From positions 63,192,442 to 63,256,441 of the forward strand of contig CM055094.1 of assembly GCA_029204225.1 (NCBI GenBank): 64,000 bases of DNA, given 5' to 3'. Source of the stretch: Diphasiastrum complanatum (lineage: Eukaryota > Streptophyta > Lycopodiopsida > Lycopodiales > Lycopodiaceae). Positions 25,301-37,300 of the stretch are shown here, in pieces (the stretch's first letter is position 1; every line of letters begins with the position of its first letter). The position numbers and the translations under genes were made by a program. The notes under the pieces are model-generated. The model was not told where the DNA came from, made no database searches, and worked only from the letters and a program-made list of their open reading frames with translations.

Positions 25301-28300
25301 CAAACCTTGCGTGCCACAATTCAGCCAACTCCAATGATTGTGATGTAGAAGCAACAAGACATGTAGAGGGAATTCGTCGCTCATAGGTATCCATAATGAA
25401 TAAGCCAGTATGCATCGTTCCCGAAACAATAATCAAGAGTGATCTTTTAGGATCCTTGACAAGACACTTATCTTCTTTGAACTCAACAACTAGTCCTTGC
25501 TTCAACATAGTTGAAACCGAAAGAAGATTCTTCTTGATTCTCGGAACATAAAGCACATTCTTAATGTACTTTTCTTCACCATTAGTCAAAATGATGGCTA
25601 CAATTCCAATTCCATGAATAGAATAAGATGCATCATCCGCACATTGTACCTTACTTCCATTTTGCACTTTTACTAATTTAGTAAATGCTTCTTTGCGAGA
25701 AGTCATATGACGAGTAGCACCACTATCAATCACCCATTCAATGGGCTGAAAATCAGCATCTTGCAAAACAGAATCTGAACTCCTCATAGATGTAGTAGTA
25801 CTAGTAGAAGCAATATTAGACACAAAAGCATAGTCTTGGTTGAAGAGATCACCACTAGCTTCAAGCTCTTGCTCCAAAGTAGCAAGTGAAGCACTAGTAT
25901 CAATTCCTTTACTCTCCTCTTTCGCAAGCTTCTTCTATGAAGTGCCCATACCTTTTGCAATAATGGCACTTCCCTTTCTTCTTTTGAGTGTTGACATCTT
26001 GACCTCCAACGGGCTTTTGCTCATCCTTGGAAGGAGGCTTCCCCTTTCCTTTTGACTTGCCTTTGCCCTTGCCTTTCGTGAAGAATCCTTGATCTTGTTG
26101 AGTGTCACCCGCAAAGTTTTGCCTCGTTTGCTCCTCTTGAAGAAGCAGCCCAACAAGTTTATCAAAGGAGAGTTGTTGTCCCCTAAGAGAGATACTCAAA
26201 GATGAAACAAATGGAAGATAAGATGAAGGTAATGAGTTGAGAGTATTGGAAACAAATTGAGCATCCTCAATTATCTCATCAATATTGAGAAGCTCCTCAC
26301 GAAGATCCTTGATCTTCGTCAAGTGATTGGTCACTTGATCCCCTTCTTGCATCTTCAACAAAGAAAGCTGATTTCTGAGATACACCACTCTTGCTGGATT
26401 TTTGACTCTATACATAGTATAAAGTGTATCCCACGCACTTTTAGATGTCTTACAAGACCTAATATGAGGTAAGATAGGTCTTTTCACAGCAAGAGCAACC
26501 ATAGAATGTGCTTGTGCATCCCTTCTATCCCACTTCTTTTGTTCTTCCGAAGATGGAGAAGATGATGTTGATGATGATGATCCACAAGGTATAGGAGGTG
26601 CCAAAGACGGAGGCCTCTCCTCATCACCATTGACCAAATCCCACAGCCCTTTCGCTATGAGAAGATTCTTCATCATGTAACTCCACAAGGAGTAGTTTGT
26701 GCCATCCAACCGATCTTCACTAAACAAAGAACCGATAGCTTCCGATTCTTTAGTCATTACCTCCAACAAAATTTCAGCTTGTAGTAGATAGGAAAGAGAG
26801 CCTTTCCACAACCAAATCTACTAAAAAATTTGCACCAAACAAAGAGCTGAAAATAGGAGCACAAGATATCTTTCAATTTGCAACCAAAGTGCCCAGAAGA
26901 TAATGGATAGATGGCTGTCTTTCTGCACAAAAAAACCAGCTTCTTGAAAATTAGGTTAGCTTTCGATTGAAGCCTACACCGAAACCCAATTAGGAAGCCA
27001 AATAGTGTGATCAACACACACTCCAATAGGGCTATTGAAAGCACCCTACTACTTGCTGAGAATCTGCAAATTTCCAGCCACAAGTTGACCTAACCCTGAA
27101 TAGGGTTTACTGAATTTTGGGCGCCCTCCTACACAAATGCAAACCTGAAAACAAAAACAGCAAGATAAGGAGACACCACAACCAAAAAACAGTTGCAGAT
27201 TTTTGGGCGCCCTCCTCCAAACAAAACTTGCTGAAAACTGGTTGCATAAAAATCAGATTTGAGATTCTGATTTTTGGGTGCCAAAAATTGCTCCTCCAAG
27301 ATCTCTGATGGCCGCCCTCCTTAAACCTGAAAAGAGACAAAAAAGCTGATCCAAACTCCACTTGAAAAGATCAGCAAGATGCTGAAATTTCACAACAAAA
27401 AGTAGAGAAGCTCCTCTTCTGGTAGGGAGCCAACAAACAAGTTTGTTGCAGATCCGGTAGCTCTGATACCATGTAGGAAAGCAAGAGACAAGTCACCAAG
27501 ATCTAGTTATCAATCAATCTCCACAAGAAACAAGAAAGAAGAAGCTGGGCGCCCAACTCTAAGAGAGACAGAGAGAAAACAACAACAAGAGCAATGGAGA
27601 GCCAAATTGTATAAAATGGAATACACAATGAGCATCGAAGTACTCTATCTGGATGTGACCAAATGCCACCAAACCCTAAGGTTAACCACTTACTAAATGT
27701 AGGGCACCCCCAAAAGTCAAGATAGGGCCCCTTAACAAAATTAGACCCCTAAGGACCCACGAGTCAGTACATGACCAAAATTGGGTCCAGCTGAACTTAA
27801 GACAAACTTAAGATGGCCTAAATAACTAAATACCCATGGTTACACAAATCTTGACTTTTTGGGTCAAAGTAACCTATGGATTAACTTCAGCATAGTCATT
27901 TATTTCTAACACCCTCCTTAAATGACAATGCAAAAACTGATATCTTCACGTGGTATCAAATTTAAAGCTTTGCATAAAGCTTCAAATCTGACTCTAGGCA
28001 ACGCCTTAGAAATCCATAAATCATAATATGGATGGACAGACTAGGATTCGAACCCAAGACCTCCCTCATACCGGATGGGATGCTCTACCACTGAGCTATC
28101 CGCCCTGTTTGATAGTTCTCTCTAGAGTGTGGATTGATATTTCCAACATCCCCCCTCAAGCCACACTTGGTTGGGGTCCTAGCTGTCACCTGCCCCACAA
28201 CTTGGGCCACCTAACCATGGATTTGACACCATGAACTGTTAGGTCTAACTTGGCTCTGATACCATGTTAGAAATCCATAAATCATAATATGGATGGACAG

Positions 28301-31272
28301 ACTAGGATTTGAACCCAGGACCTCCCTCATACCGGATGGGATGCTCTACAACTGAGCTATCCGCCCTGTTTGATAGTTCTCTCTAGAGTGTGGATTGATA
28401 TTTCCAACAATCACTACAATAACAATCTGATTATCTTTCACCATAATATAAAGTTTAGGCTGCACTACTCCTTTGAAAACCAAGCTGCGCAAAGTATGTA
28501 CTAATCCTCGTATACCATGCCTTGGATGCTTGCTTAAGTCCGTATGATGCCTTGTCCAACTTGCAAACCTTGTCTTTCTATCCTGCTACTATGTAACCTT
28601 CTGGTTGCTCCATATAGACTTCCACCTCTAGAGAGCCATTCAAAAATGCACTATTAACATCCATTTGTTGGATATCCCAATCAAATTGCGCCGCCAAAGA
28701 AAATACTATCCTCATAGTTGTCAACTTAGCAATTGGTGCAAAAGTTTTTTTGTAGTCAATCCCTTCTTGTTGAGCATACCCTTTTGCAACCAACCTTGCC
28801 TTATGTTTGTCTATATATCCATCCAATTTAAATTGCCATCTTACCTATAGGTAATTGAACATGCCTCCAAGTCTTGTTCTTCATGATTGAATCGTATTCT
28901 TCATCCATAGCTTTCTTCCAAATATTCTCTTTTTCAGCTTATTTGAAAGTAGATGGATCCTTAGTTTCCAAAACTATAGCCATAAATGCAATTTGTACAT
29001 CTTTATCCTCATACTGATCCCCGTGTCGATCTTGGTCTTGGTCTTGATCCACATGCTGCTTCTCAAACCTTGCTGATCGTATAGCTCCTTGTTTACTTGA
29101 CTCTCCCTGTTCCAAGGTGACTCCATGTTTGATAGTCTCGTAGTACCACCTAGGTAGCTTTTTAGTAAACGGTGTAAGATGCTTCCTGCCTGGTGAAGTT
29201 GGAGGCGAATAAGTATCCCGTGTACTTGGCCTCTCTTTCCTTTTTCTTGGCTCTATCAAGGTTTTGCTAGGCGAATGAATTGGCGTACGCAATTCATGTG
29301 TTGATTCATGTTCTTGTTAAGGAATACCATCATCTTGCTCCTTCTCACAAGTTATTTCAATATCCTTATGAGATCCTATCTCATCAAAGATAACGTCCCT
29401 GCTTTTAATGACTTTCTTTCCTTCAATATCATAAAGCCTGTATCCCTTTTCTTGATCATCATATCCAAGCATCCAACACTTTGTTGCCTTTGTTGGATCC
29501 AGAATACTTTTTTCAAGAATAACAGAAGAACTCACAAACCACTTACAAAACAACTATGTATTTTGAGAGTATCTCTCTTATTTCCAATTCATACTTCTAA
29601 TTGCATACTTATAAGGTTGACTTAGAGTTTTAAACTACATTAACTAACTTCTTAGCCACATGACTTCCTAACTGACAAAATACCTAGCTCGCTAGTAGCT
29701 ACAATTGTAGAATTATTTCTTTATCTTTACCATATCAAGTTGGTGAAGTATATCCAATCATTTCATTTTCAAATGGTTATAAGTTTTTTTGAAATTATTT
29801 TGACACGATCGATAGTAAGTGTTTAAGTCCATTAACTTGGGAATGTTATTAATTGTGATGCACCATCAACAGGTGTGTGAAGATGGCAATTGTTCACGAT
29901 ATAGCTGAAGGTAATCCTTTTTCCTTTTGTATTGAATATGTTGCAAGCTGTATGCTGTAGTATTTATACAGTTCTCTTAGACGACCAGATGTGACATCGA
30001 GTTGTGGTTTAGTTGTACCAACTTTGTGGTTTGGAAACCCTTTGATTGCCTTGCGGAACCTAGATAGAAGTTACAAAATGTTCCACTATGTCATGAAAAT
30101 CATCATTCAGTGGAATATTAGCATTTATCCAAAAAAAAACATCTGAATAAGCTTTGGGAACTTCAAAACTAGGGTTGATAAGTGTATTGTATTCCTAAAA
30201 CAATGTCCACCAGAGTATGGAGTTGTGAAATGCGGCTGATTTTCCATTTTGCTAAGTGTCTCCATTTTGCTAAGTGTCATTTCTACTTAGAGCCTTTTTT
30301 CTAGTCTAAATTTGATTTTCCTCTTCGAAGTTCGAGCCTATCTTTTTTTAAACTCTTGGAGTCAGCAGGAATACGTTCGAGTTAGTTATCTGTTGTATCT
30401 CAGCATTTTTATTGGAATTAGATCCTTGTCATGGGTGAGGCTTCCCATCTCGAATTCCCAGTGTTGTGTCATATGTTGCATGCTGGTGTGATGTGACAGT
30501 TACATGCCCCTCTTGCTCACAAAAGTCATGAAACTTGTTGGAGATATACTCTCTTCCACCATCACAATCTCAAAGCTTTGAGTTTGAAAGAGAACTGCTA
30601 TTGCAGATACAATCTCGTATTTATTGTCTTGATTTCCTTAGTCAAGTTGATCGTGCAAGTGATTTTAAAATTCTCTTGAATACAATCTTAGCTTTAGTAG
30701 AACTCAGATTTGCCAACTGTCGAGAGTCAAGAGAAAGCTTGCATGTCATGAATCCAGCTCTTTTTGGGGACTTTCCAAACATTATGCATGAGAGTTAAAT
30801 TTCTCGTTGTTGCAATCTTTGTGTATTGTTGTTGCTTGGACAATTTAAAAGTTGCCAATTACAATTCGGAGTACTACAAGCCCCTGAAATTGAAATCTTA
30901 ATCTATTTCAAAAGCAAAAGAAGTCTGATGGTTAGACAAATTTTTTCACTTTGGGAAGGTTGACTCATGCTTCACCTTACAATATCTAGTATTGTTGGTG
31001 ACATCTTTCATCTATGCAATGGGATCTCCTAATTTGACAATATCAAGAACTAGGCATCCTCTGAGCAATCCTTTCCTTTGTTCTAAAGAAAATAGTCACT
31101 TTTGTCAAAGACCTTCAAAAGTTAATATGCCAAGGAAGAAGCCATCTCTTCATGGATATCATTTGCAACACGATCATTCTTGCAATAGTAAATTATCCAT
31201 GTCTTCACAAAGTTTGGCATGAACGGTGATCCATCAAGGAAGAAGTCTTGTCATGGACATCATTGGCAACAC

Positions 31273-31324
<52 letters not shown>

Positions 31325-34300
31325 CATGTGGAAGGAAAACTAGCTCTTTCGCTCTTCCTCTCCATCTCCATCTCTATCCTTACATCTAACCCCCTCACCT
31401 CCCTCCACACTCTGCCTACATCCCCCCCCCCTCCTTGTCGCTGCTGCAGATGAGCAGTAGCAGCCCCTCGGGCTGCTGCTTAGTCCCCCCTTGATGCTGC
31501 TGGGCAGCAGCAGCCTCTCCTTCTGCAGCCACCCTCCTACTCCTATTTTCATCCTCTTCCTCCTTTGTTCCTTTTGATGCCTGTTTTTTGTTGGTCAGTG
31601 ATTTGGTGTCCAATTCTGTGCTACGCTGGAAACGTCAAACAGATTCAAGGAACTGGAAGACCAAATTGAAAGGCAGAAAGAAGAAACAGAAACCAGGGCA
31701 TTTCTATTTAAGGGAGTTGAGGGTAAATTAATACATTTACAAGATAGACTTAGGCACTACATTTTGCTGTTAGCTGTCGCTCTAGAGAATCTAATTCTGC
31801 GGACATCACGGGGTCGTGAAAATAGATAGTTGAGTCGACAGTCAACAGTCAAATCGATAGTTGATAGTCGACTCGATATAGCTTCGACAATTGTCAATTC
31901 AAGTAGGGTCAACAATTGTCGAATCGAGTGTCTTCGACGGGTTCAACAATTGTCGATTCGAGATTTTGTCCAACGGATGCTTGTTTCCGATTTCCGTGTA
32001 TTTCTACAAACTGTTCGAAAACTCGTGTATTTCTGCAGAGTGTGCAAGCAAAAGAGATATTTACATATAGGAAATGAAAGGATCTGGATTAGCTGTAGGA
32101 TTAGGGGGAAAGAGAATGGAAATCCAACACCCTCCCTTAATCTGGATCCTTGAATGCCTTGATTGTCAAAATCAAGATTGCACAGAAATTCTTGCGTGCG
32201 TCCTGATTTAATCCTTCCGTAAATGCGTCAGTTGCTATATACTGTGTTTTGCAAAATTTCAGACTTACCTCCTTGTTGAGAATTCTGCTCCTGATGTAGT
32301 GGTATTTGATTTCAATGTGCTTCCTCCTAGAGTGAAATCTAGGATTGATCCATAATGCAATAGCACTTTGATTATCGCACTAAATAATTGGTTGAGCAGC
32401 TTGTCTAAGGCTAATGTTAGACAATAAGTTTTTCAACCAGACTGTCTCTTTGGTAGCCTGCGAAGGTGCAATGGACTTAGACTCTGTCGAAGACATTGCA
32501 ATGGAGGTCTGCTTTCGACTATTCCAGGATATCGGACCATTATTGAGCAGGAAGAAAAATCTAGAAGTGGATTTTCTTGTGTCGATATCGCCTGCCCAAT
32601 TCGCCTCTGTGAATCCATGTAATGTATGGATATCGGAGGGATCAGTCTCTCCATAGCAGATGCAGAGGTCCATTGTAGCTCGAACATATCTGATGACTCT
32701 ATGTAGAGGTCCATAGTAGCTCGAACATATTTGATGACTCTAAGCAGAGCCTTCTAATGGATTATTCCAGGATTTGCCATATATTAGCTCAAAGAGCTGA
32801 CAACATCAGCAAGATCGGGCATGGTGGAGATCATTGCACCGATAATTGACTGATATGGATACACATCCTTCTCCTTTTCGGTTTGAGGGCATTGCTCTTT
32901 CGATAGTTTAAGACCTGTATCCATAGGAGAATGTACAAGCTTTAATTCAAGAAATCGAATTTAGAAAGCATGTTGACGATATACCTCTACTGAGGCAAAT
33001 AGAGTAGCTTCTTGTTTCTCTCTGTGGATTTGGATCCCGAGACAATAATGAGCTTCTCCTAGGTCTGCCATTTTGAATTCCTGAGACAACATCCTCTTGG
33101 TATCCTTTATTAGTTCAATATTGTTGCGAATAGTAGAGTATCATCCACATATAGTGTGATGATGATAAAGAATTGTCGAATGGCCTTGAAGTAAACATTA
33201 CACTCTGTAGAGCTTGGTTCGAATCCTTGTTCGATAAAGAATGAGTTGATCGATGGAACCAGGCTCTTGAAGATTGTTTCAGGCCATACAATGCCTTGTG
33301 GAGTTTGCAAACACGATGCTCTTTGCCATTGAGCACATAACCCTCTGGCTGGATCATATACATGTGCTCCTCAGTAACTCCATTGAGGATTGTTGTTTGT
33401 ACATCTAATTGATGTACCTCAAGGTTGGCTGCGGCAACATACGATAGTAGTAATCGGATAGAAGAGTGTTTGACTACCAGGCTGAATGTTTCAAAGTAGT
33501 CAATATTGGGAATCGCGAAAATCTTCTTGCCACTAATCGAGCCTTCCTTCTGTCGATATTGCTATCTGCTTTTTATTTGATCTTGAAGATCCACTTGCAG
33601 TCGATAACCTTTCTGCCAATAGGCAACTTAGTGACAGTCCAAGTGTTGTTCTTGATCAATGAGTTGTATTTTTTATCCATAGCTTCCTTCCAGAGATCTG
33701 AATCGGCTTGTGTGAATGCTTCTTTGACTGTGGTTGGCTCCTGTGAAAGATAGTGAGCATACTCATCAGTGAATCGAACAGCACGCTATCCTGAACATTT
33801 TTGCAGCGGATCGCGATCCGCTGCAACTCTGCAGAAGCTCTTCTCGAATAATCGTCAATGAATGTAATAAAGAATCTTGCACCGAGCAGTGATGGTGTCT
33901 GCATCGAGCCACATATATCTGAATGGATTATGTTTAAGAGATTTCTAGATACATTTTCTTGATTCGACTTAAAAGGTCGTCTAGTCTAACAAGTGATAAG
34001 AGAGGCAGATTCGATGGTTTACTTTTTTCTGAACCTTACATACACAATATACTAAGGAAGGACAATGTTGTTATTGATGCACTTTCTAGGATGCCTACTG
34101 CGAATCACATCTCTATTTCTTCTAAGTTTCAGCTCTGGCTCAGAGATGAATTTCTTTTTTAAATCCAATAACTAGAGGTTTCTTCTTTTATCTTTTCACT
34201 GGCTGGCTCTCCTCTTAATAATCTTATATAAAAGAGGGCATACATGAAACTTTGGCAGATACGTTGATTATCGATGCGTAAATAGAAACATAACTATGAT

Positions 34301-37300
34301 TCTTGTACGGAAGTTGGGTAGCGTCATATGTAGACATACGTTAATGCAGCAACGACCTATTTTTTGCTTCACATATGGTTTAATTGAACGTATAGATGCT
34401 TATCTTGAGATGTTGGTGATACTTGTCAACACATCGAGTCTTGAGCTCACATGGTTTTGTTACACGTCTGGTCTCATTTTGGGTATAAGGATTTCCTGAG
34501 ATTTAAAAGCATAAAGTTTTCACTTTTTAATGCTTAGATTTGACGTTTTACCTAAAGAAGTGCACATAGATGTTTTGCCCAATTGCAGAGTGTTACCCCT
34601 TCTTTTTATGAATTCATGTAACATGGTGTACACAATCATTCCAAATGGCAGACAACTATTGACGTTATGAACTTTAAGCATGCCTTTTAAGATTCGTTAT
34701 TGCTAAGAGCTGGGATGCTTAAAAACCTGTACACTTTTTTCACTATTGATGACTTTGTTGTTAGGCTTTCTGGCAGGTGGCCTCTTATTTGTGTGTGGAA
34801 GATAAGTTGTTTGCATATGGACGATAAGTTCTAGTAATAACTTCTTTCTACGTCTGGTCATCTTGGTTAATAGATTACAGTTTTCTCATTGCATCCTTCT
34901 ATAGACCATCTGTACTAGAATTTCTCCCACAATATGTTTTCTTATCTAGTGTCTCTCTTACATCTTTTCCTTTGTGTAGTTGTATCAATCTTTAATTTTG
35001 TGCTGTGGTGGATGTTGTCTAGCTATTGTGGGTGATATAACTCCAGCAGATGGGGTTCCCAAAGAGGAAAAGAGTAGACGAGAAAGGGCAGCCATTGACG
35101 ACATGTGCAATATGCTTGGAAAAGGCTTTTCTGGTGACTGCCTTTTGCAGCATATAAAATTTCAGCTTCATTTATTGTTACACTCACTTCACTTTGAGAT
35201 ATGATGTTTGATTTTGCAATGAAGAAATCAATTGTTTGTATTGAAAGCAAAAGCTTGGTACAGGTAAGTTCTCAAGAACTGATCCCCTAAGATGCATGTT
35301 TGAAGATGAAGTTGAGGATTAGCAAGATCGAACAAGCTGTGTTGTTATGGGGCCTTGCGTTATAACATTTGGACTCCTAAATTGCCATGTAAGGAACTTG
35401 GGCCCCACTTAGCTTGAGATCTCAACCTTGCCTAGAGATCCTAATATGAGACTACAAATATCGCTAAATAGGAGTACATTTGAGTGATTTGATGTTACAT
35501 AGTGTGAGCTTCTTTGAGAGAGAGGTCAGAGAGCAGAGCTGTTTGGTAGGAGTTCTTAATATAGTGCATTGTTGATTGGTCTTGAGATCTCAGTTAGACT
35601 CTGTTAATCGAATCACAAATTTCTTTTCTGTTATGCTATTTATGCATGGTAATTGTTGAATGTGTTCATAACTTGGTATGGGAGCATTTTCAAGGAAAAA
35701 AAGAATGTCTTTTTCTGATCCAAGAATATCAAGGAGAAAGAATGAATTAGGGTGTCATCTTTTTGCTTCCAAGTTATAGAGTGAACTGGGCGCAGAACTG
35801 AGTGGCTCAATATTTGTAAGGTTCATCCGAGAAGGAATCATGAGATTTGGACTATTGAGAATCTAGCGTGATTTGTGAATCTGCATTGCTGGAAAATTGG
35901 GCCCTAGGGATAACTTTTAGTTCGTCGTCCAATTCTATCTTAGCTGGCTTGATATGTTTGATGCTCTAGGATGAATGTCGAAGATTCATGGGGTGAGTAG
36001 AATGGTTTAGTATATTTCAATGCAGTGAGGAGAGGAGTCATGCGAATGAAAAGACCACGGAGCTAGAATGACGAAAGGATCCATTCACTTATTGTGTAAG
36101 CTCTATGCATGGAACACATTCTAACCCTTAATTTTACATGGAGGGATTTGGAAATGATGAGAACATTTCTAAACTACACCTTAATCCATAACTTTTGCAT
36201 GCTTTGCTTACCCCATGGCCTTTCCTTTCCCTTTTCTTGAGTTTTTTTGCTCCTTGTCCTTCTTTTTCTTCTTCTTCGCTTGGGCCCTTTGGCCCTTTGA
36301 TTCTTTCTTTGAGGGCGTTGGTCTCTTTTCTTCTTCAACATAAAAGAAAACCTACTTAAAAGGCTTCTACTCAATGGGAACTAACATAAACTTGGATTTA
36401 GGAAAGTAATACAGGAGAAAGGTGGAAGATAAAGAATTGGGTTTTGTACTAGTGGCAGTGATGACATATACGAAGTAGAGACCTCATTCAATTGGATTTG
36501 CTCTTTAGTGCTAGCCTTCATCATGACCAAGCCTGCCTTTCGGGAGATGTAATAGAAATTCAGTACATTGGTTTTCACACAAATATATGAAAGTTGATGT
36601 GGACGCATGTTTGTGCATGTGACCTGCACCTACTCTTGGGAGCTGATGAATTGAGTAGGGATGATGTAGCATTTGGTCCAACCGTCCATGCTAAGCATGA
36701 TGGAGTTCATGGTCTTCGACTTGGTGGGTGGACACCATAGCAATAGAAAGTTAGTACGTCAGTCTTTGTACAAATGTATAAAAGTTGATGTGGACCATAG
36801 TTGCCCATTTTGGAACAGAATGCATGCTCTGGAAGGCGTTCCGTTCCAGAACATGGCCAGAATTTTTTTTTTTTAAAATTTCATATTTGTTTAACAAAGA
36901 AAAAATCTACATTTATGCAAAAACAAAAAATGGATAAAGAAAAAACGTTCCGACTCAGTAGGTTTGGGAATGTACAGTACGTTCTGACCAAAAAGGGTCA
37001 GAATGGGTTTCTAAGATGTGGACGCATGTGACCGGCACCTCCTCTTGGGTGTTGATGAAGTGATTAGGGATAATATAGCATTTCGTCCATGCTAAGCATG
37101 ATGAACTCGAGGGTCTTTGACTTTGGATTCCATAGGGTGGAAGACTGCACGTCTATTTTGTTACATCGGGTATTATCCTTAACATATAATTTATATAGTT
37201 TTCTGTCATGTTAATGGACATGCAGTTCTTGTTTGAGGTCATCGTTCAAGTTGCTGCCAGCTGGTTTGTGCTAATTCTTTCTATCTTTAGTTGTTTGTTT

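Larger units (their letters stand above)
21987..28409 (-). mobile_element. Composite TRIM-copia insertion with one target duplication
   Basis: Read on the minus strand the insert is: a whole TRIM (28409-28006, its last LTR lacking the final two bases); a 94-nt piece of copia 3' internal sequence (28005-27912); copia LTR (27911-27472); copia internal region (27471-22431); copia LTR (22430-21987). The two outer ends have TG and CA. The flanking ATCAC duplication occurs once on each outer side only. The TRIM-copia junction falls on CTAA, shared by the two parents. The simplest reading is one chimeric cDNA integrated in a single event. Confidence 0.82.
28006..28409 (-). mobile_element. TRIM forming the 5' part of the composite
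   Basis: LTR 28265-28409, internal 28149-28264 (116 bp, PBS TGGTATCAGAGCC), LTR 28006-28148. The second LTR ends ...TTTCTAA and is joined straight to copia sequence instead of ending in CA. The outer end is intact and borders the ATCAC duplication. Confidence 0.9.
21540..29640 (-). mobile_element. Old Ty1/copia element, split by a composite insertion
   Basis: Minus strand. 29317-29553 is the integrase C-terminal region (GYDDQEKGYRLYDIEG). 28939-29292 is the linker. 28578-28826 is RT (KARLVAKGYAQQEGIDYKKTF). 21577-21981 is RT and the following region (DETLYRQLVGSLIYL). The RT is interrupted just at the catalytic Y-V-D-D strand. The piece ending at 28415 and the piece starting at 21986 become continuous and in frame once the 5 bp duplication ATCAC (21982-21986 and 28410-28414) is counted once. 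Many mutations are present, so it predates the insertion. Confidence 0.85.

Noticed and set aside
36174-36374. Lys/Arg-rich 66-residue protein
   Set aside because: Low-complexity A/C-rich sequence in intron 3 without start context, motif or partner exon.
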